This document shows positions 16,680 to 25,052 of a stretch of DNA of 64,000 nt, one piece after another. The first letter of the stretch is position 1. Each line of letters opens with the position of its first letter. The DNA comes from Microlunatus lacustris (lineage in GTDB: Bacteria; Actinomycetota; Actinomycetes; Propionibacteriales; Propionibacteriaceae). The position numbers and the translations under genes were made by a program. Under the pieces are notes generated by a model. It worked only from the letters and a program-made list of their open reading frames with translations. It made no database searches and was not told the origin of the DNA. The stretch lies in the NCBI GenBank assembly GCA_039527025.1, contig BAAAJN010000001.1, positions 1 through 64,000 of the forward strand. The letters are read 5' to 3'.

Positions 16680-17357
16680 TCACCTCGCTCGGCGTTCCAC
16701 CCGCTCGACGTCGAGGATGGTGACGGAGCGGGGCTCGAGGCGGATCCAGCCCCGAGCGGCGAAGTCGGCCAACGCCTTGTTGACCGTCTCCCGCGAGGCG
16801 CCGACCAGCTGGGCCAGCTCCTCCTGGGTGAGGTCGTGGTGCACGTGCACCCCGTCGTCGCGCTGGTCACCGAACCGCTTGGCGAGCTCCAGCAGCTGCT
16901 TGGCCACCCGGCCCGGGACGTCGGAGAAGACCAGGTCGGCGACCACGTCGTTGGCCCGCCGCAGGCGGGCGGCCAACTGGCCGAGCAGGCCCTGGGCCAC
17001 CTCGGGCCGGCCGGTCAGCCAGCTCATCAGCACGTCGTGCTCCAGGGTGCGGAGCTCGCAGGCCGTGACCGCGGTCGCGGTGGTGGAGCGCGGCCCGGGG
17101 TCGAACAGCGAGAGCTCGCCGAACATCTGCCCCGGCCCGAGGACCGCGAGCAGGTTCTCCCGGCCGGCCGAGCCGCTGCGGCCGAGCTTGATCTTGCCCG
17201 CGACCACCACGTAGAGCCGGTCCTCGGCGTCACCCTCGTGGAACAGCACCTCGCCCTTGGTGAGACGGATGGTCCCCATGGCGGCGGAGAGCGCGCTGGC
17301 CGCCTCCGCCTCCAGGCCGGCGAAGAGCGGTGCTTTGGTCAAGACTTCCGGATCCAC
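16680..17357 (-). CDS. crp: Crp/Fnr family transcription regulator
   Basis: This encodes a 225-residue regulator with an N-terminal cyclic-nucleotide domain (ENLLAVLGPGQMFGELSLFDPGPRSTTATAV, keeping the FGE-LS-R-A cAMP pocket). The C-terminal winged helix has LTQEELAQLVGASRETVNKAL. It closely resembles M. tuberculosis Crp (Rv3676), a cAMP-responsive global regulator. The GTG start at 17357 is supported by AGGAGG eight bases upstream. Longer starts would add an unusual Arg/Pro-rich leader. A Crp-like palindrome directly upstream suggests autoregulation. It is divergent from nth, as in M. tuberculosis. Confidence 0.95.
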   Translation of the reverse strand: MDPEVLTKAPLFAGLEAEAASALSAAMGTIRLTKGEVLFHEGDAEDRLYVVVAGKIKLGRSGSAGRENLLAVLGPGQMFGELSLFDPGPRSTTATAVTACELRTLEHDVLMSWLTGRPEVAQGLLGQLAARLRRANDVVADLVFSDVPGRVAKQLLELAKRFGDQRDDGVHVHHDLTQEELAQLVGASRETVNKALADFAARGWIRLEPRSVTILDVERVERRAR

Positions 17358-17370
17358 GCACGACCTCCTG

Positions 17371-17386
17371 AGTGACGCATGTCTCA
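17371..17386. promoter_or_regulatory. Candidate Crp binding site
   Basis: AGTGACGCATGTCTCA matches the consensus TGTGA-N6-TCACA at eight of ten defined positions. It lies just upstream of the crp ribosome site and in the divergent crp/nth promoter region, a good place for autoregulation. Confidence 0.5.
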
Positions 17387-17508
17387 TAACGCGAGTCAGG
17401 CTACCGTGGCTGACGGGAGATCGTGCCACGGCGTCAGGTGGCCTGCCGCCACCGGGGCAGGCTGTCCCGCGCCTGGTCACAGGGTCGCCACGGCATAGGG
17501 TGAGGACC

Positions 17509-18273
17509 ATGACCGCGAGCCAGACCCCGGGCGGCCCGCCGGCCGACGAGCCCGCCGCGGTGGCCGGGACCCTCCTTCACGACCGGTCCCGGACGGCGCT
17601 GGTGCGCCGGGCCCGTCAGATCGGCCGGACACTGGCCGAGGCCTACCCCGACGCCGACATCGAGCTGGACTTCCGCACCCCGCTGGAGCTGCTCGTCGCC
17701 ACGATCCTCGCCGCCCAGAGCACCGACAAGCGCGTCAACACGGTCACCCCGGTGCTGTTCGCGCGCTACCCGGACGCGGCCGCCTACGCCGGCGCCGACC
17801 GGGCGGAGCTGGAGGCGCTGATCACCCCCACCGGGTTCTTCCGGGCGAAGACCGACAGCCTGATCAAGCTCGGAGCGGCCCTCACCGAGCGGTTCGACGG
17901 TGAGGTCCCGGGTCGGCTCGCCGACCTGGTCACCCTGCCCGGCGTCGGCCGCAAGACGGCCAACGTGGTGCTCGGCTACGCCTTCGGGGTGCCCGGCATC
18001 ACCGTCGACACCCACGTCGGCCGGCTGAGCCGCCGGTTCGGCTGGACCCAGCAGACCGACCCCGAGAAGGTCGAGCCGGAGATCGGCGCCCTGTTCCCGC
18101 GCAAGGACTGGATCCCGCTCTGCCAGCACGTCATCTGGCACGGCCGCCGCTGCTGCCACGCCCGCAACCCCGCCTGCGGGGCGTGCCCGGTCGCCCGCTG
18201 GTGCCCGTCCTACGGGGAGGGTGAGACCAACCCGGCCAAGGCGGCCAAGCTCATCCGGGAACCGCGCGGATGA
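17509..18273 (+). CDS. nth: Endonuclease III
   Basis: This encodes a 254-residue DNA glycosylase/AP lyase for oxidised pyrimidines. The helix-hairpin-helix LPGVGRKTANVVLGYAFG carries the catalytic Lys. VDTHVGRLSRR carries the catalytic Asp. The C-terminal 4Fe-4S loop has C-X6-C-X2-C-X5-C spacing (CHARNPACGACPVARWC). ATG at 17509 gives the expected length plus a short Pro/Ala-rich N-terminal extension. It is first in a series of genes with overlapping starts and stops, running to about 24.4 kb. Confidence 0.97.
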   Translation: MTASQTPGGPPADEPAAVAGTLLHDRSRTALVRRARQIGRTLAEAYPDADIELDFRTPLELLVATILAAQSTDKRVNTVTPVLFARYPDAAAYAGADRAELEALITPTGFFRAKTDSLIKLGAALTERFDGEVPGRLADLVTLPGVGRKTANVVLGYAFGVPGITVDTHVGRLSRRFGWTQQTDPEKVEPEIGALFPRKDWIPLCQHVIWHGRRCCHARNPACGACPVARWCPSYGEGETNPAKAAKLIREPRG

Positions 18274-18908
18274 CCCGTCGGCCCCTGGCGGCCGTCCTGC
18301 TCGCTCTGGTGCTGGCCGCCGGGTGCACCAGCACGCCGCCGGTCACCCGGTCCTCCACGGCCCCGAGCACCTCCGTCCCCGCCTCGGTCGGTCCGGCGCC
18401 GGACTCCGACGGGCTGGCTGCGGAGAAGGCCGCGGCCGGGATCGCCGACTGCCCGGTCTCCGACCCCGAGGTGGCGGCGGTGGCCGACGGGCTGCCCGAC
18501 GCCGTGCTGCCCTGCCTCGGCGGAGGACGCGAGGTGCGGCTGGCCGGGCTGCGCGGGCGGCCGATGATCATCAACGTCTGGGCGCAGTGGTGCGGCCCCT
18601 GCCGGGACGAGGCCCCCTTCCTGGCCGACGTGGCGACCACCAACCGCTCCGACGCGCTGGTGCTGGGCATCGACCACGCCGACGACGACCCGGCGCGGGC
18701 GCTGGAGTTCGCCCGGATCGCCTCCTGGCGCTACCCGCAGATCCAGGACCAGGACCTGGTGCTGCGCCGGGACCTGCAGGTGGTCGCGCTGCCGCAGACC
18801 TTCTTCGTCCGGGCCGACGGGACCATCGCCCACCGTAACCTGAAGCCGTTCCGCTCCGCCGACGAGATCCGCGCGCTGGCCCAGCAGCACCTCGAGGTGA
18901 CTCCGTGA
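18270..18908 (+). CDS. TlpA-like thioredoxin-fold lipoprotein
   Basis: This encodes a 212-residue exported protein. It has a lipoprotein signal with lipobox LAAGC (Cys about 19) and a Ser/Thr/Pro-rich linker. The thioredoxin-like domain has active site WCGPC in NVWAQWCGPCRDEAPFL, and later a cis-Pro region ALPQTFFVRADG. It probably reduces or isomerises disulfides, or supports cytochrome maturation, on the outer face of the membrane. ATGA overlap with nth. The same gene pair occurs as Rv3674c-Rv3673c. Confidence 0.93.
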   Translation: MTRRPLAAVLLALVLAAGCTSTPPVTRSSTAPSTSVPASVGPAPDSDGLAAEKAAAGIADCPVSDPEVAAVADGLPDAVLPCLGGGREVRLAGLRGRPMIINVWAQWCGPCRDEAPFLADVATTNRSDALVLGIDHADDDPARALEFARIASWRYPQIQDQDLVLRRDLQVVALPQTFFVRADGTIAHRNLKPFRSADEIRALAQQHLEVTP

Positions 18909-19606
18909 GCGCCGCCGCCGTCCCCCGACCCGCCTGGCTGCAGCCGCTCGCCGCGGCGCTGGCCACCCCGCACCGGGTCGAGCAGGTGGTGTCGCTGCGC
19001 CCCGGCGTCGGCGGCCGGGCGGCGGCGGTGCTCTGCCTGATCGGCGACGGCGGCGCCGGACCGGAGGTGCTGTTCGTCGAGCGCGCCTCGACGCTGCGCA
19101 CCCACGCCGGGCAGATCGCCTTCCCCGGCGGGGCCGCCGACCCGGGGGACGTCGACCTCGTCGACACCGCGCTGCGCGAGGCCGAGGAGGAGGTCGGGGT
19201 CCAGCGTCGCGGCGTGGAGGTGCTCGGGCTGCTGCCGCCCGCGCACGTCGCCGTCAGCGGCTTCGACGTCACCGCCGTGGTGGGCTGGTGGCGGGACCGG
19301 ACCCAGGTGGAGGCCGTCGACGTCCGCGAGGTCGCCTCGGTCCCGGTCGTCCCGGTGTCGGTGCTCACCGACCCGGCCCGTCGGGCATCGGTGCGGCACC
19401 CCTCCGGCTACACCGGTCCGGCGTTCGAGGTCGCCGGCCACCTGATCTGGGGACTGACCGCCCACCTGCTCGACGGGGTCCTGGACCTCGCCGGCTGGCA
19501 GCGCCCCTGGGACCACCGCCGCGAGGTGCCCATCCCCGCCCGCTACCTGATCGACCGCCGTCCCGACCCCGCTCGCCCTGACCCCGGAGGCCCCGATGCC
19601 CACTGA
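18905..19606 (+). CDS. NUDIX hydrolase, CoA pyrophosphatase-like
   Basis: This encodes a 233-residue protein. The NUDIX box begins at the Gly of FPGGAAD and continues through LREAEEEVGV, keeping the R-E-x2-E-E core that binds Mg2+. The preceding segment VERASTLRTHAGQIAFPGG matches the CoA-pyrophosphatase signature (LLTKR...HxGQ(V/I)xFPGG). Such enzymes cleave CoA or acyl-CoA to phosphopantetheine and adenosine 3',5'-bisphosphate. GTGA overlap with the TlpA gene; this is also the M. tuberculosis order (Rv3673c-Rv3672c). Confidence 0.9.
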   Translation: MSAAAVPRPAWLQPLAAALATPHRVEQVVSLRPGVGGRAAAVLCLIGDGGAGPEVLFVERASTLRTHAGQIAFPGGAADPGDVDLVDTALREAEEEVGVQRRGVEVLGLLPPAHVAVSGFDVTAVVGWWRDRTQVEAVDVREVASVPVVPVSVLTDPARRASVRHPSGYTGPAFEVAGHLIWGLTAHLLDGVLDLAGWQRPWDHRREVPIPARYLIDRRPDPARPDPGGPDAH

Positions 19607-20312
19607 CCTGACCGACCCGTTCGTGGTCCCCGACCTCCCCGAGGCGGAGGTCGAGAGCGAGCTGGCGCAGCGCTGGGACGCGCTGATGCCGGCCCTGCCC
19701 GAGCTCGGTGCCGCGCTCCGCCGCCGCTACGCCGAGCCGCACCGGCGCTACCACGACCGCGCGCACCTGCTGCAGGTGCTGCGGATGGTCGACCGGCTGG
19801 CCGGCGACGAGGACCTGTACGTGGTCCGGCTCGCGGCCTGGTTCCACGACGCCGTCTACGACCTGCCGGAGCGGGAGCTGACCAACGAGGAAGCCTCGGC
19901 CCGGCTCTCGATCCGCGAGCTGGGGCGGGCCGGGTTCGAGCAGGAGGACCTGACCCAGGTGGCCCGGCTGGTCCGGCTAACCGCGACGCACGCCCCGGGT
20001 GCCCGCGACCCGGAGGGCGAGCTGCTCTGCGATGCCGACCTGGCCGTCCTGGCCGCCCCGCCGGAGCGCTACGACGCCTACGTCGAGGCCGTCCGCGCGG
20101 AGTACGCGGCGGTGCCGGAGGAGGAGTTCCTCGCCGGCCGGCTGGCGGTGCTGGAGCCGCTGGCGGACGGTGAGATCTTCCGCAGCGGCAAGGCGCAGAA
20201 CCTCAAGGCCGCCGCCCGCGCGAACCTCGACCGGGAGCTGTGGTCGCTGCGCGACCGGCTCGGGCTCGAGCAGCCGGACGACGAGGGCGCTGTGCCAGAC
20301 TCGCGCAGGTGA
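19596..20312 (+). CDS. HD-domain metal-dependent phosphohydrolase-like protein
   Basis: This encodes a 238-residue all-helical protein. The motifs YHDRAHLLQVL, LAAWFHDAVYD (the His-Asp pair), TATHAPGA and LLCDADLAVLAAP follow the HD superfamily order of metal ligands. Related stand-alone proteins are annotated as predicted metal-dependent HD phosphohydrolases, with nucleotide substrates suspected but unproved. It overlaps the NUDIX gene by 11 bases and its stop overlaps the alpha-glucosidase start by four, so it is firmly inside the nth operon. Confidence 0.85.
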   Translation: MPTDLTDPFVVPDLPEAEVESELAQRWDALMPALPELGAALRRRYAEPHRRYHDRAHLLQVLRMVDRLAGDEDLYVVRLAAWFHDAVYDLPERELTNEEASARLSIRELGRAGFEQEDLTQVARLVRLTATHAPGARDPEGELLCDADLAVLAAPPERYDAYVEAVRAEYAAVPEEEFLAGRLAVLEPLADGEIFRSGKAQNLKAAARANLDRELWSLRDRLGLEQPDDEGAVPDSRR

Positions 20313-22051
20313 GCAGCCTCGAGCAGCCCAGCGCCCCCGCCAGCGGAGCCGTCCTCGCGCGCGAACCCGGCTGGTGGCGGTCCGCGGTGGTCTACCAGAT
20401 CTACCCCCGGTCCTTCGCCGACAGCAACGCCGACGGCATCGGCGACCTCCCCGGCATCACCGCCAAGGTGGACTACCTGGACTCGCTCGGCGTCGACGTC
20501 GTCTGGCTGTCGCCGGTGTACGCCTCGCCGCAGGACGACAACGGCTACGACATCAGCGACTACGAGGACATCGACCCCACCTTCGGCTCGCTGGCCGACC
20601 TCGACGACCTGATCGCGGCCCTGCACGCGCGGGGCATGAAGCTGGTGATGGACCTCGTCGTCAACCACACCTCCGACGAGCACGCCTGGTTCGAGGAGTC
20701 GCGGGACCCGGCCTCGCCGAAGCGGGACTGGTACTGGTGGCGACCGGCCCGGAAGGGCTCCGAGCCGGGCACGCCGGGCGCCGAGCCGACGAACTGGGCG
20801 TCCTTCTTCTCCGGCTCGGCCTGGCAGCACGACGAGCGCAGCGGTGAGTACTACCTGCACCTGTTCTCACCGAAGCAGCCCGACCTCAACTGGGAGAACC
20901 CGGAGGTCCGGCAGGCGGTCTACGCGATGATGAACCGCTGGGTGGAGCGCGGGGTGGACGGCTTCCGGATGGACGTCATCAACCTCATCTCCAAGCAGCC
21001 CACCCTGCAGGATGCGTCCGCCGTGCCCCGACGCCCCTTCGCGCCCGCCTTCGAGCAGTTCGCCAACGGCCCGCGGCTGGAGGAGTTCCTGCAGGAGATG
21101 AATGCTGCCGTCGGCCTCGACGAGCGGCACCTGCTCACGGTGGGGGAGATGCCGGGCTCCACCATCGAGCTGGCCCGCCGGGTGACCGACCCCGCCAACC
21201 GCGAGCTCAACATGGTGTTCACGTTCGAGCACGTCGGCCTGGACGCTGCTCCTGGGGGCAGCAAGTGGGACCTGGCGCCGCTGCGGCTGCCGGTGCTCAA
21301 GCAGAACCTCGCCGCCTGGCAGGAGGGGCTGGCCGGGGTCGGCTGGAACTCCCTCTACTGGGACAACCACGACCAGCCGCGGGCGGTGTCCCGGTTCGGC
21401 GACGACAGCCCCGAGCACCGGGTGAACTCGGCCAAGACGCTGGCGACGGTGCAGCACATGCACCAGGGCACGCCGTACGTCTACCAGGGCGAGGAGCTGG
21501 GGATGACGAACACGCAGTTCGTCGACATCAGCGCGTTCCGCGACATCGAGTCGGTCAACTACCACGCCGAGGCGACCGGCCTGGGCCTGGCGGCGGAGAC
21601 GGTGCTCGCCTCGCTGGCCGCCCGCAGCCGAGACAACGCCCGGACGCCGGTGCAGTGGGACGACAGCTCGCACGCCGGCTTCACCCAGGGCATCCCGTGG
21701 CTGCCGGTGAACCCGAACTACGTCGTCGTCAACGCGGCCGCCGCGGCGGCCGACGAAAACTCGACGTTCCACCACTTCCGCGCGCTGATCGCCCTGCGGC
21801 ACCAGCTGCCCGTGGTGGTGCAGGGGCGCTTCGCGCTGCTGCTGCCCGACGACGAGCAGATCTGGGCGCTCACCCGCACGCTCGGCGACCAGGTGCTGCT
21901 GGTGGTGGCCAACTGCTCGTCCCGCCCGGCGACGGTGCCGGTGGGCGCCCTGCCCGACGTCACCGGTGCGCGGCTGCTGCTGAGCACCCACGCGGGTGCG
22001 GCGTCGGCCGAGCTGGCGCCCTGGGAGTCCCGGATCCACCTGATCGGGTGA
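20309..22051 (+). CDS. Alpha-glucosidase, GH13 family
   Basis: This encodes a 580-residue cytoplasmic glycoside hydrolase. The N-terminal signature VVYQIYPRSFADSNADGIGD is followed by the GH13 conserved regions: DLVVNH, GFRMDV (nucleophile Asp 222), TVGEMP (acid/base Glu 280) and WDNHDQPR (Asp 355). The C-terminal beta domain has ENSTFHHFRALIALR. Together these fit alpha-glucosidase/oligo-1,6-glucosidase acting on short alpha-glucans, maltose or sucrose-like sugars. GTGA overlap with the HD gene and with the GMC gene downstream. There is no sugar transporter or LacI regulator nearby, unusual for this enzyme. Confidence 0.93.
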   Translation: MSSLEQPSAPASGAVLAREPGWWRSAVVYQIYPRSFADSNADGIGDLPGITAKVDYLDSLGVDVVWLSPVYASPQDDNGYDISDYEDIDPTFGSLADLDDLIAALHARGMKLVMDLVVNHTSDEHAWFEESRDPASPKRDWYWWRPARKGSEPGTPGAEPTNWASFFSGSAWQHDERSGEYYLHLFSPKQPDLNWENPEVRQAVYAMMNRWVERGVDGFRMDVINLISKQPTLQDASAVPRRPFAPAFEQFANGPRLEEFLQEMNAAVGLDERHLLTVGEMPGSTIELARRVTDPANRELNMVFTFEHVGLDAAPGGSKWDLAPLRLPVLKQNLAAWQEGLAGVGWNSLYWDNHDQPRAVSRFGDDSPEHRVNSAKTLATVQHMHQGTPYVYQGEELGMTNTQFVDISAFRDIESVNYHAEATGLGLAAETVLASLAARSRDNARTPVQWDDSSHAGFTQGIPWLPVNPNYVVVNAAAAAADENSTFHHFRALIALRHQLPVVVQGRFALLLPDDEQIWALTRTLGDQVLLVVANCSSRPATVPVGALPDVTGARLLLSTHAGAASAELAPWESRIHLIG

Positions 22052-24186
22052 GCGAGGACGAGGCGGTGGTGGACGTGCCCGAGCGGCTGCGCGTCGCGGT
22101 CGACGCGGTGGTGCCGGCCGACGACCTGCCCGCGGCCTCGACCGTCGGGGTGGCCGACTTCCTGGTCTCCGCGGCCGTCCGCTCCTACGGCTGGTCCGAG
22201 CGGGTGGCCGCCGTGCTGGACCGGTTGGACGCGGCCGCCGTCGACCGGGGGGCCGGGGGCGGCTTTGGTGACCTCTCCGAGGACGGGCAGCAGCAGGTGC
22301 TGGCCGCGCTCGGCACGGATCCCGAGGTGGTCTGGTTCGCCACCACCGTGGGCGCGGCCTACCTCGCCGACCCGGCCTCGGGCGGCAACACCGAGCCGGT
22401 GGCCTGGCCGGCCCTGGGCTGGACGCCGGACCCGGCGGGCGGCTGGCCCGACGTCGAGGTGCCGCCGCTGGACCGGAGCGCGGTCATCGACCACGCGGCG
22501 GTCCGCGTCCGCTACGACGCCGTGGTGGTCGGCTCCGGCGCCGGCGGCGGGGTGGCTGCGGCGGAGCTGACCGCGGCCGGTCGCACCGTGCTCGTCGTCG
22601 AGCGTGGCGGGTTCCCCGACACCGCCCACCTGGCCGAGGACCACCTGCGGAACGCGCGCACCGACATCGGCCTGGACCACCGGACCCTGGTGCCCTCGCC
22701 GGGCAACCCGCGCACCCTGCAGATCGGCGCCCGCACCGAGGTCGTCCCGCCCTGGGACCCCCGCTGGGGCAGCAACGCCAACACCGTCGGCGGTGGGACG
22801 CGGGTCTACGGGGCGCAGGCCTGGCGGTTCGTCCCCGAGGACTTCACGATGGCCAGCACCTACGGCGTGCCCGACGGCAGCGCGCTGGCGGACTGGCCGG
22901 TGGGCTACGACGAGCTGGAGCCGTTCTACAGCCGGGCCGAGGGGGAGATCGGGGTCTGCGGCAGCACGGTCGGCGACTCGACCCTGGCGCCCCGGTCGCG
23001 GGGCTTCCCGATGCCGCCGCTGTCGCCCACCCGTTCCGGGCGGCTGCTGGCCGAGGCCGGCTCCCGGCTGGGGCTGGCGACCCTGGCCGTCCCGCTGGCC
23101 ATCAACTCCCAGCCGTACGGCGGCCGGCCGGCCTGCGCCCGGTGCCGGCAGTGCGTCGGCTTCGCCTGTCCCGTCGAGGCCAAGAACGGCTCGCACAACA
23201 CGACGCTGGCCCGGGCGGCCGGGACCGGTCGGCTGCACCTGCTGCTCGGCACCCGCGCGGAACGCCTGACGTTCGACCGCGCGGGACGGGTGACGGGCGT
23301 GCTGCTGGTGGCCGAGGTGGACGGCCACCGCTGGCGCGCCGAGGTGGCGGCCGCCGACGTCGTCGTCTCCGCCGGCGCGGTGGAGTCGGCGCGGTTCCTG
23401 CTCACCAGCACCAGCGACCGCGAGCCGGACGGCGCCGGCAACAACGCCGACCAGGTCGGCCGGCACCTGCAGGGCCACCTCTACGCCGGTGCGTTGGGCC
23501 TCTTCGACGACGCGGTCAACGACTACCTCGGACCGGGTCCCAGCGTCGCCACCAACGACTTCCGCCACCACAACGCCGACGACGACGGGGCGCTGGTCGG
23601 CGGCGGGATGATCGCCGACGAGTTCGTGCCCACCCCGACCAGCGCGTTCCTGCACCTGACCTCGGCCGGGCTGCTGCCCCGGCACGGGCGGGCGGCGAAG
23701 CAGGGGATGCGGCACCTGCTGCCGCGGATGCAACGGGTCGTGGGGCCGGTGCAGGAGGTGACCTCGGCGGAGTCCCGCGTGCGGCTCGACCCGCGCGTCA
23801 CCGACAGCCTCGGCCTGCCCGTCGCCCGGCTCAGCGGCCGGCTGCACCCCGAGGACCACCGCACGGCAGCGTTCTTGAGCGCCCGGGCGGCGGACTGGTT
23901 GCGGGCGGCGGGGGCGACCACGGTGGTGCTGAACGGCCGTCGACCCGACGAGGCGGGGCCGAGCGCCGGCCAGCACCAGGCCGGCAGCTGCCGGATGGGC
24001 ACCGACCCGGCCCGGTCGGTGACCGACCCGGAGGGCCGGGTGTGGGGTCACGACAACCTGCGGGTGGTCGACGGCTCGTCGCACGTCACCAACGGCGGGG
24101 TGAACCCGGTGCTGACCATCTACGCCAACGCGTACCGCGTGATGGCCGCGTGGCTGGGTCCTACGGGCCGTCCTGGCCCCCCGTGA
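22048..24186 (+). CDS. GMC family FAD oxidoreductase
   Basis: This encodes a 712-residue flavoprotein. The first about 150 residues are a helical region resembling the gluconate-dehydrogenase small-subunit domain. The FAD-binding motif VVVGSGAGGGVAAAELTAAG starts near 158. A Cys-rich segment CARCRQCVGFACP lies at about 350. The C-terminal substrate domain has AGSCRMGTDP and SSHVTNGGVNP. The active-site pair appears as His and Asn. It probably oxidises an alcohol or sugar. No signal peptide is visible, so it may be cytoplasmic. Start GTG overlaps the glucosidase stop. Confidence 0.9.
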   Translation: MSEDEAVVDVPERLRVAVDAVVPADDLPAASTVGVADFLVSAAVRSYGWSERVAAVLDRLDAAAVDRGAGGGFGDLSEDGQQQVLAALGTDPEVVWFATTVGAAYLADPASGGNTEPVAWPALGWTPDPAGGWPDVEVPPLDRSAVIDHAAVRVRYDAVVVGSGAGGGVAAAELTAAGRTVLVVERGGFPDTAHLAEDHLRNARTDIGLDHRTLVPSPGNPRTLQIGARTEVVPPWDPRWGSNANTVGGGTRVYGAQAWRFVPEDFTMASTYGVPDGSALADWPVGYDELEPFYSRAEGEIGVCGSTVGDSTLAPRSRGFPMPPLSPTRSGRLLAEAGSRLGLATLAVPLAINSQPYGGRPACARCRQCVGFACPVEAKNGSHNTTLARAAGTGRLHLLLGTRAERLTFDRAGRVTGVLLVAEVDGHRWRAEVAAADVVVSAGAVESARFLLTSTSDREPDGAGNNADQVGRHLQGHLYAGALGLFDDAVNDYLGPGPSVATNDFRHHNADDDGALVGGGMIADEFVPTPTSAFLHLTSAGLLPRHGRAAKQGMRHLLPRMQRVVGPVQEVTSAESRVRLDPRVTDSLGLPVARLSGRLHPEDHRTAAFLSARAADWLRAAGATTVVLNGRRPDEAGPSAGQHQAGSCRMGTDPARSVTDPEGRVWGHDNLRVVDGSSHVTNGGVNPVLTIYANAYRVMAAWLGPTGRPGPP

Positions 24187-24198
24187 GAGGCTGGGCCG

Positions 24199-24393
24199 GT
24201 GACCGCAGACAACAGCCACGACGTGCCCGGATCCGCCGACCCCGAGCTGCTGGAGCGCTCCGAGCAGCTCATCGAGGAGGCGAAGACCGCCTCGCACGAC
24301 GCCCTGGAGGACGAGGACCCGGCGCCCGGCACCGCACCCGGCACGGAGTACCCCGTCGCCGAGGACATGACCGAGGCGACCGAGCGGTCCTGA
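24199..24393 (+). CDS. Small acidic hypothetical protein
   Basis: This encodes 64 residues, strongly acidic, without Cys, Trp or hydrophobic stretches, so probably disordered. GTG at 24199 lies 12 bases past the GMC stop, in the same direction, which makes it the likely last gene of the operon. I do not recognise a family. Codon third positions are GC-rich as in true genes, and the frame is not shadowed by a longer gene. Moderate confidence that it is expressed. Confidence 0.5.
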   Translation: MTADNSHDVPGSADPELLERSEQLIEEAKTASHDALEDEDPAPGTAPGTEYPVAEDMTEATERS

Positions 24394-24435
24394 GGTCCTC
24401 GGGGTCCCCGGCGGCCAGAGCCCCGGTGGTCGCGG

Positions 24436-24879
24436 TCAGCTGATCGCGCGGCTGCTGACGACCTCGCCCTCGATCTGCGGGGCGGTCGCCGCGGCGTTGC
24501 CGCGCTGGACGGCGGCCTTGATCTCGGCGACCGTCGCGTTCGCGCTGGCGATGGTCTTCTCCGGCGCCTTGACCCGCTTGACCAGCACGAAGCCGATCAG
24601 GCCGAGCACGGCGGCGATGAGGAAGAGCGCGACGCCGACGATCAGGAAGGCCAACCAGGTGGCCACCACCTGGGCCAGCGCGTAGGCGGCCGCGAAGTAC
24701 AGGATGAAGAGCGCGGAGATGGCGAAGTAGCCGGCGGCGCCGAACAGTCCTGCGCCGATGCCGGCGTTCTTGGCGGCCGGCACCAGCTCGGTCTTGGCCA
24801 GCTGGATCTCGTCGCGCACCAGCAACTTCACGTCGTCGCTGATGCCCTTGATCAGGTCACTGACACCCTGGTCTGCCAT
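24436..24879 (-). CDS. Holin-superfamily-like membrane protein
   Basis: This encodes a 147-residue protein. The N-terminal amphipathic helix (VSDLIKGISDDVKLLVRDEIQLAKTEL) is followed by two long membrane segments (about residues 45-70 and 73-100) and a polar tail. This is the pattern of actinobacterial phage-holin-family (Act_Holin_3) proteins. These are chromosomal, not phage genes, and their role is unclear; cell-envelope stress is often suggested. ATG with GAGGAG upstream on the reverse strand. It is divergent from nhaA. Confidence 0.85.
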   Translation of the reverse strand: MADQGVSDLIKGISDDVKLLVRDEIQLAKTELVPAAKNAGIGAGLFGAAGYFAISALFILYFAAAYALAQVVATWLAFLIVGVALFLIAAVLGLIGFVLVKRVKAPEKTIASANATVAEIKAAVQRGNAAATAPQIEGEVVSSRAIS

Positions 24880-25052
24880 GAGTGCTCCTCTCGTCAGAGG
24901 TGAGCCTAGTGTCTGCCTGCCCGCGCGCTGCGCCCGGTGCGCCGCCGGAGCGTCGCCCAGCTCTGGCAGGTCTCGGTAGAGTGTCCCGCGGTGCGCCGGG
25001 AAGTCTGGTCGGCAACGATGTCACCGACCCCGCAATCTCGAGGAGCACCCCT

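Noticed and set aside
24436..24879. Prophage remnant because of a holin-like gene
   Set aside because: The protein belongs to a chromosomal actinobacterial family, and no other phage gene lies nearby.
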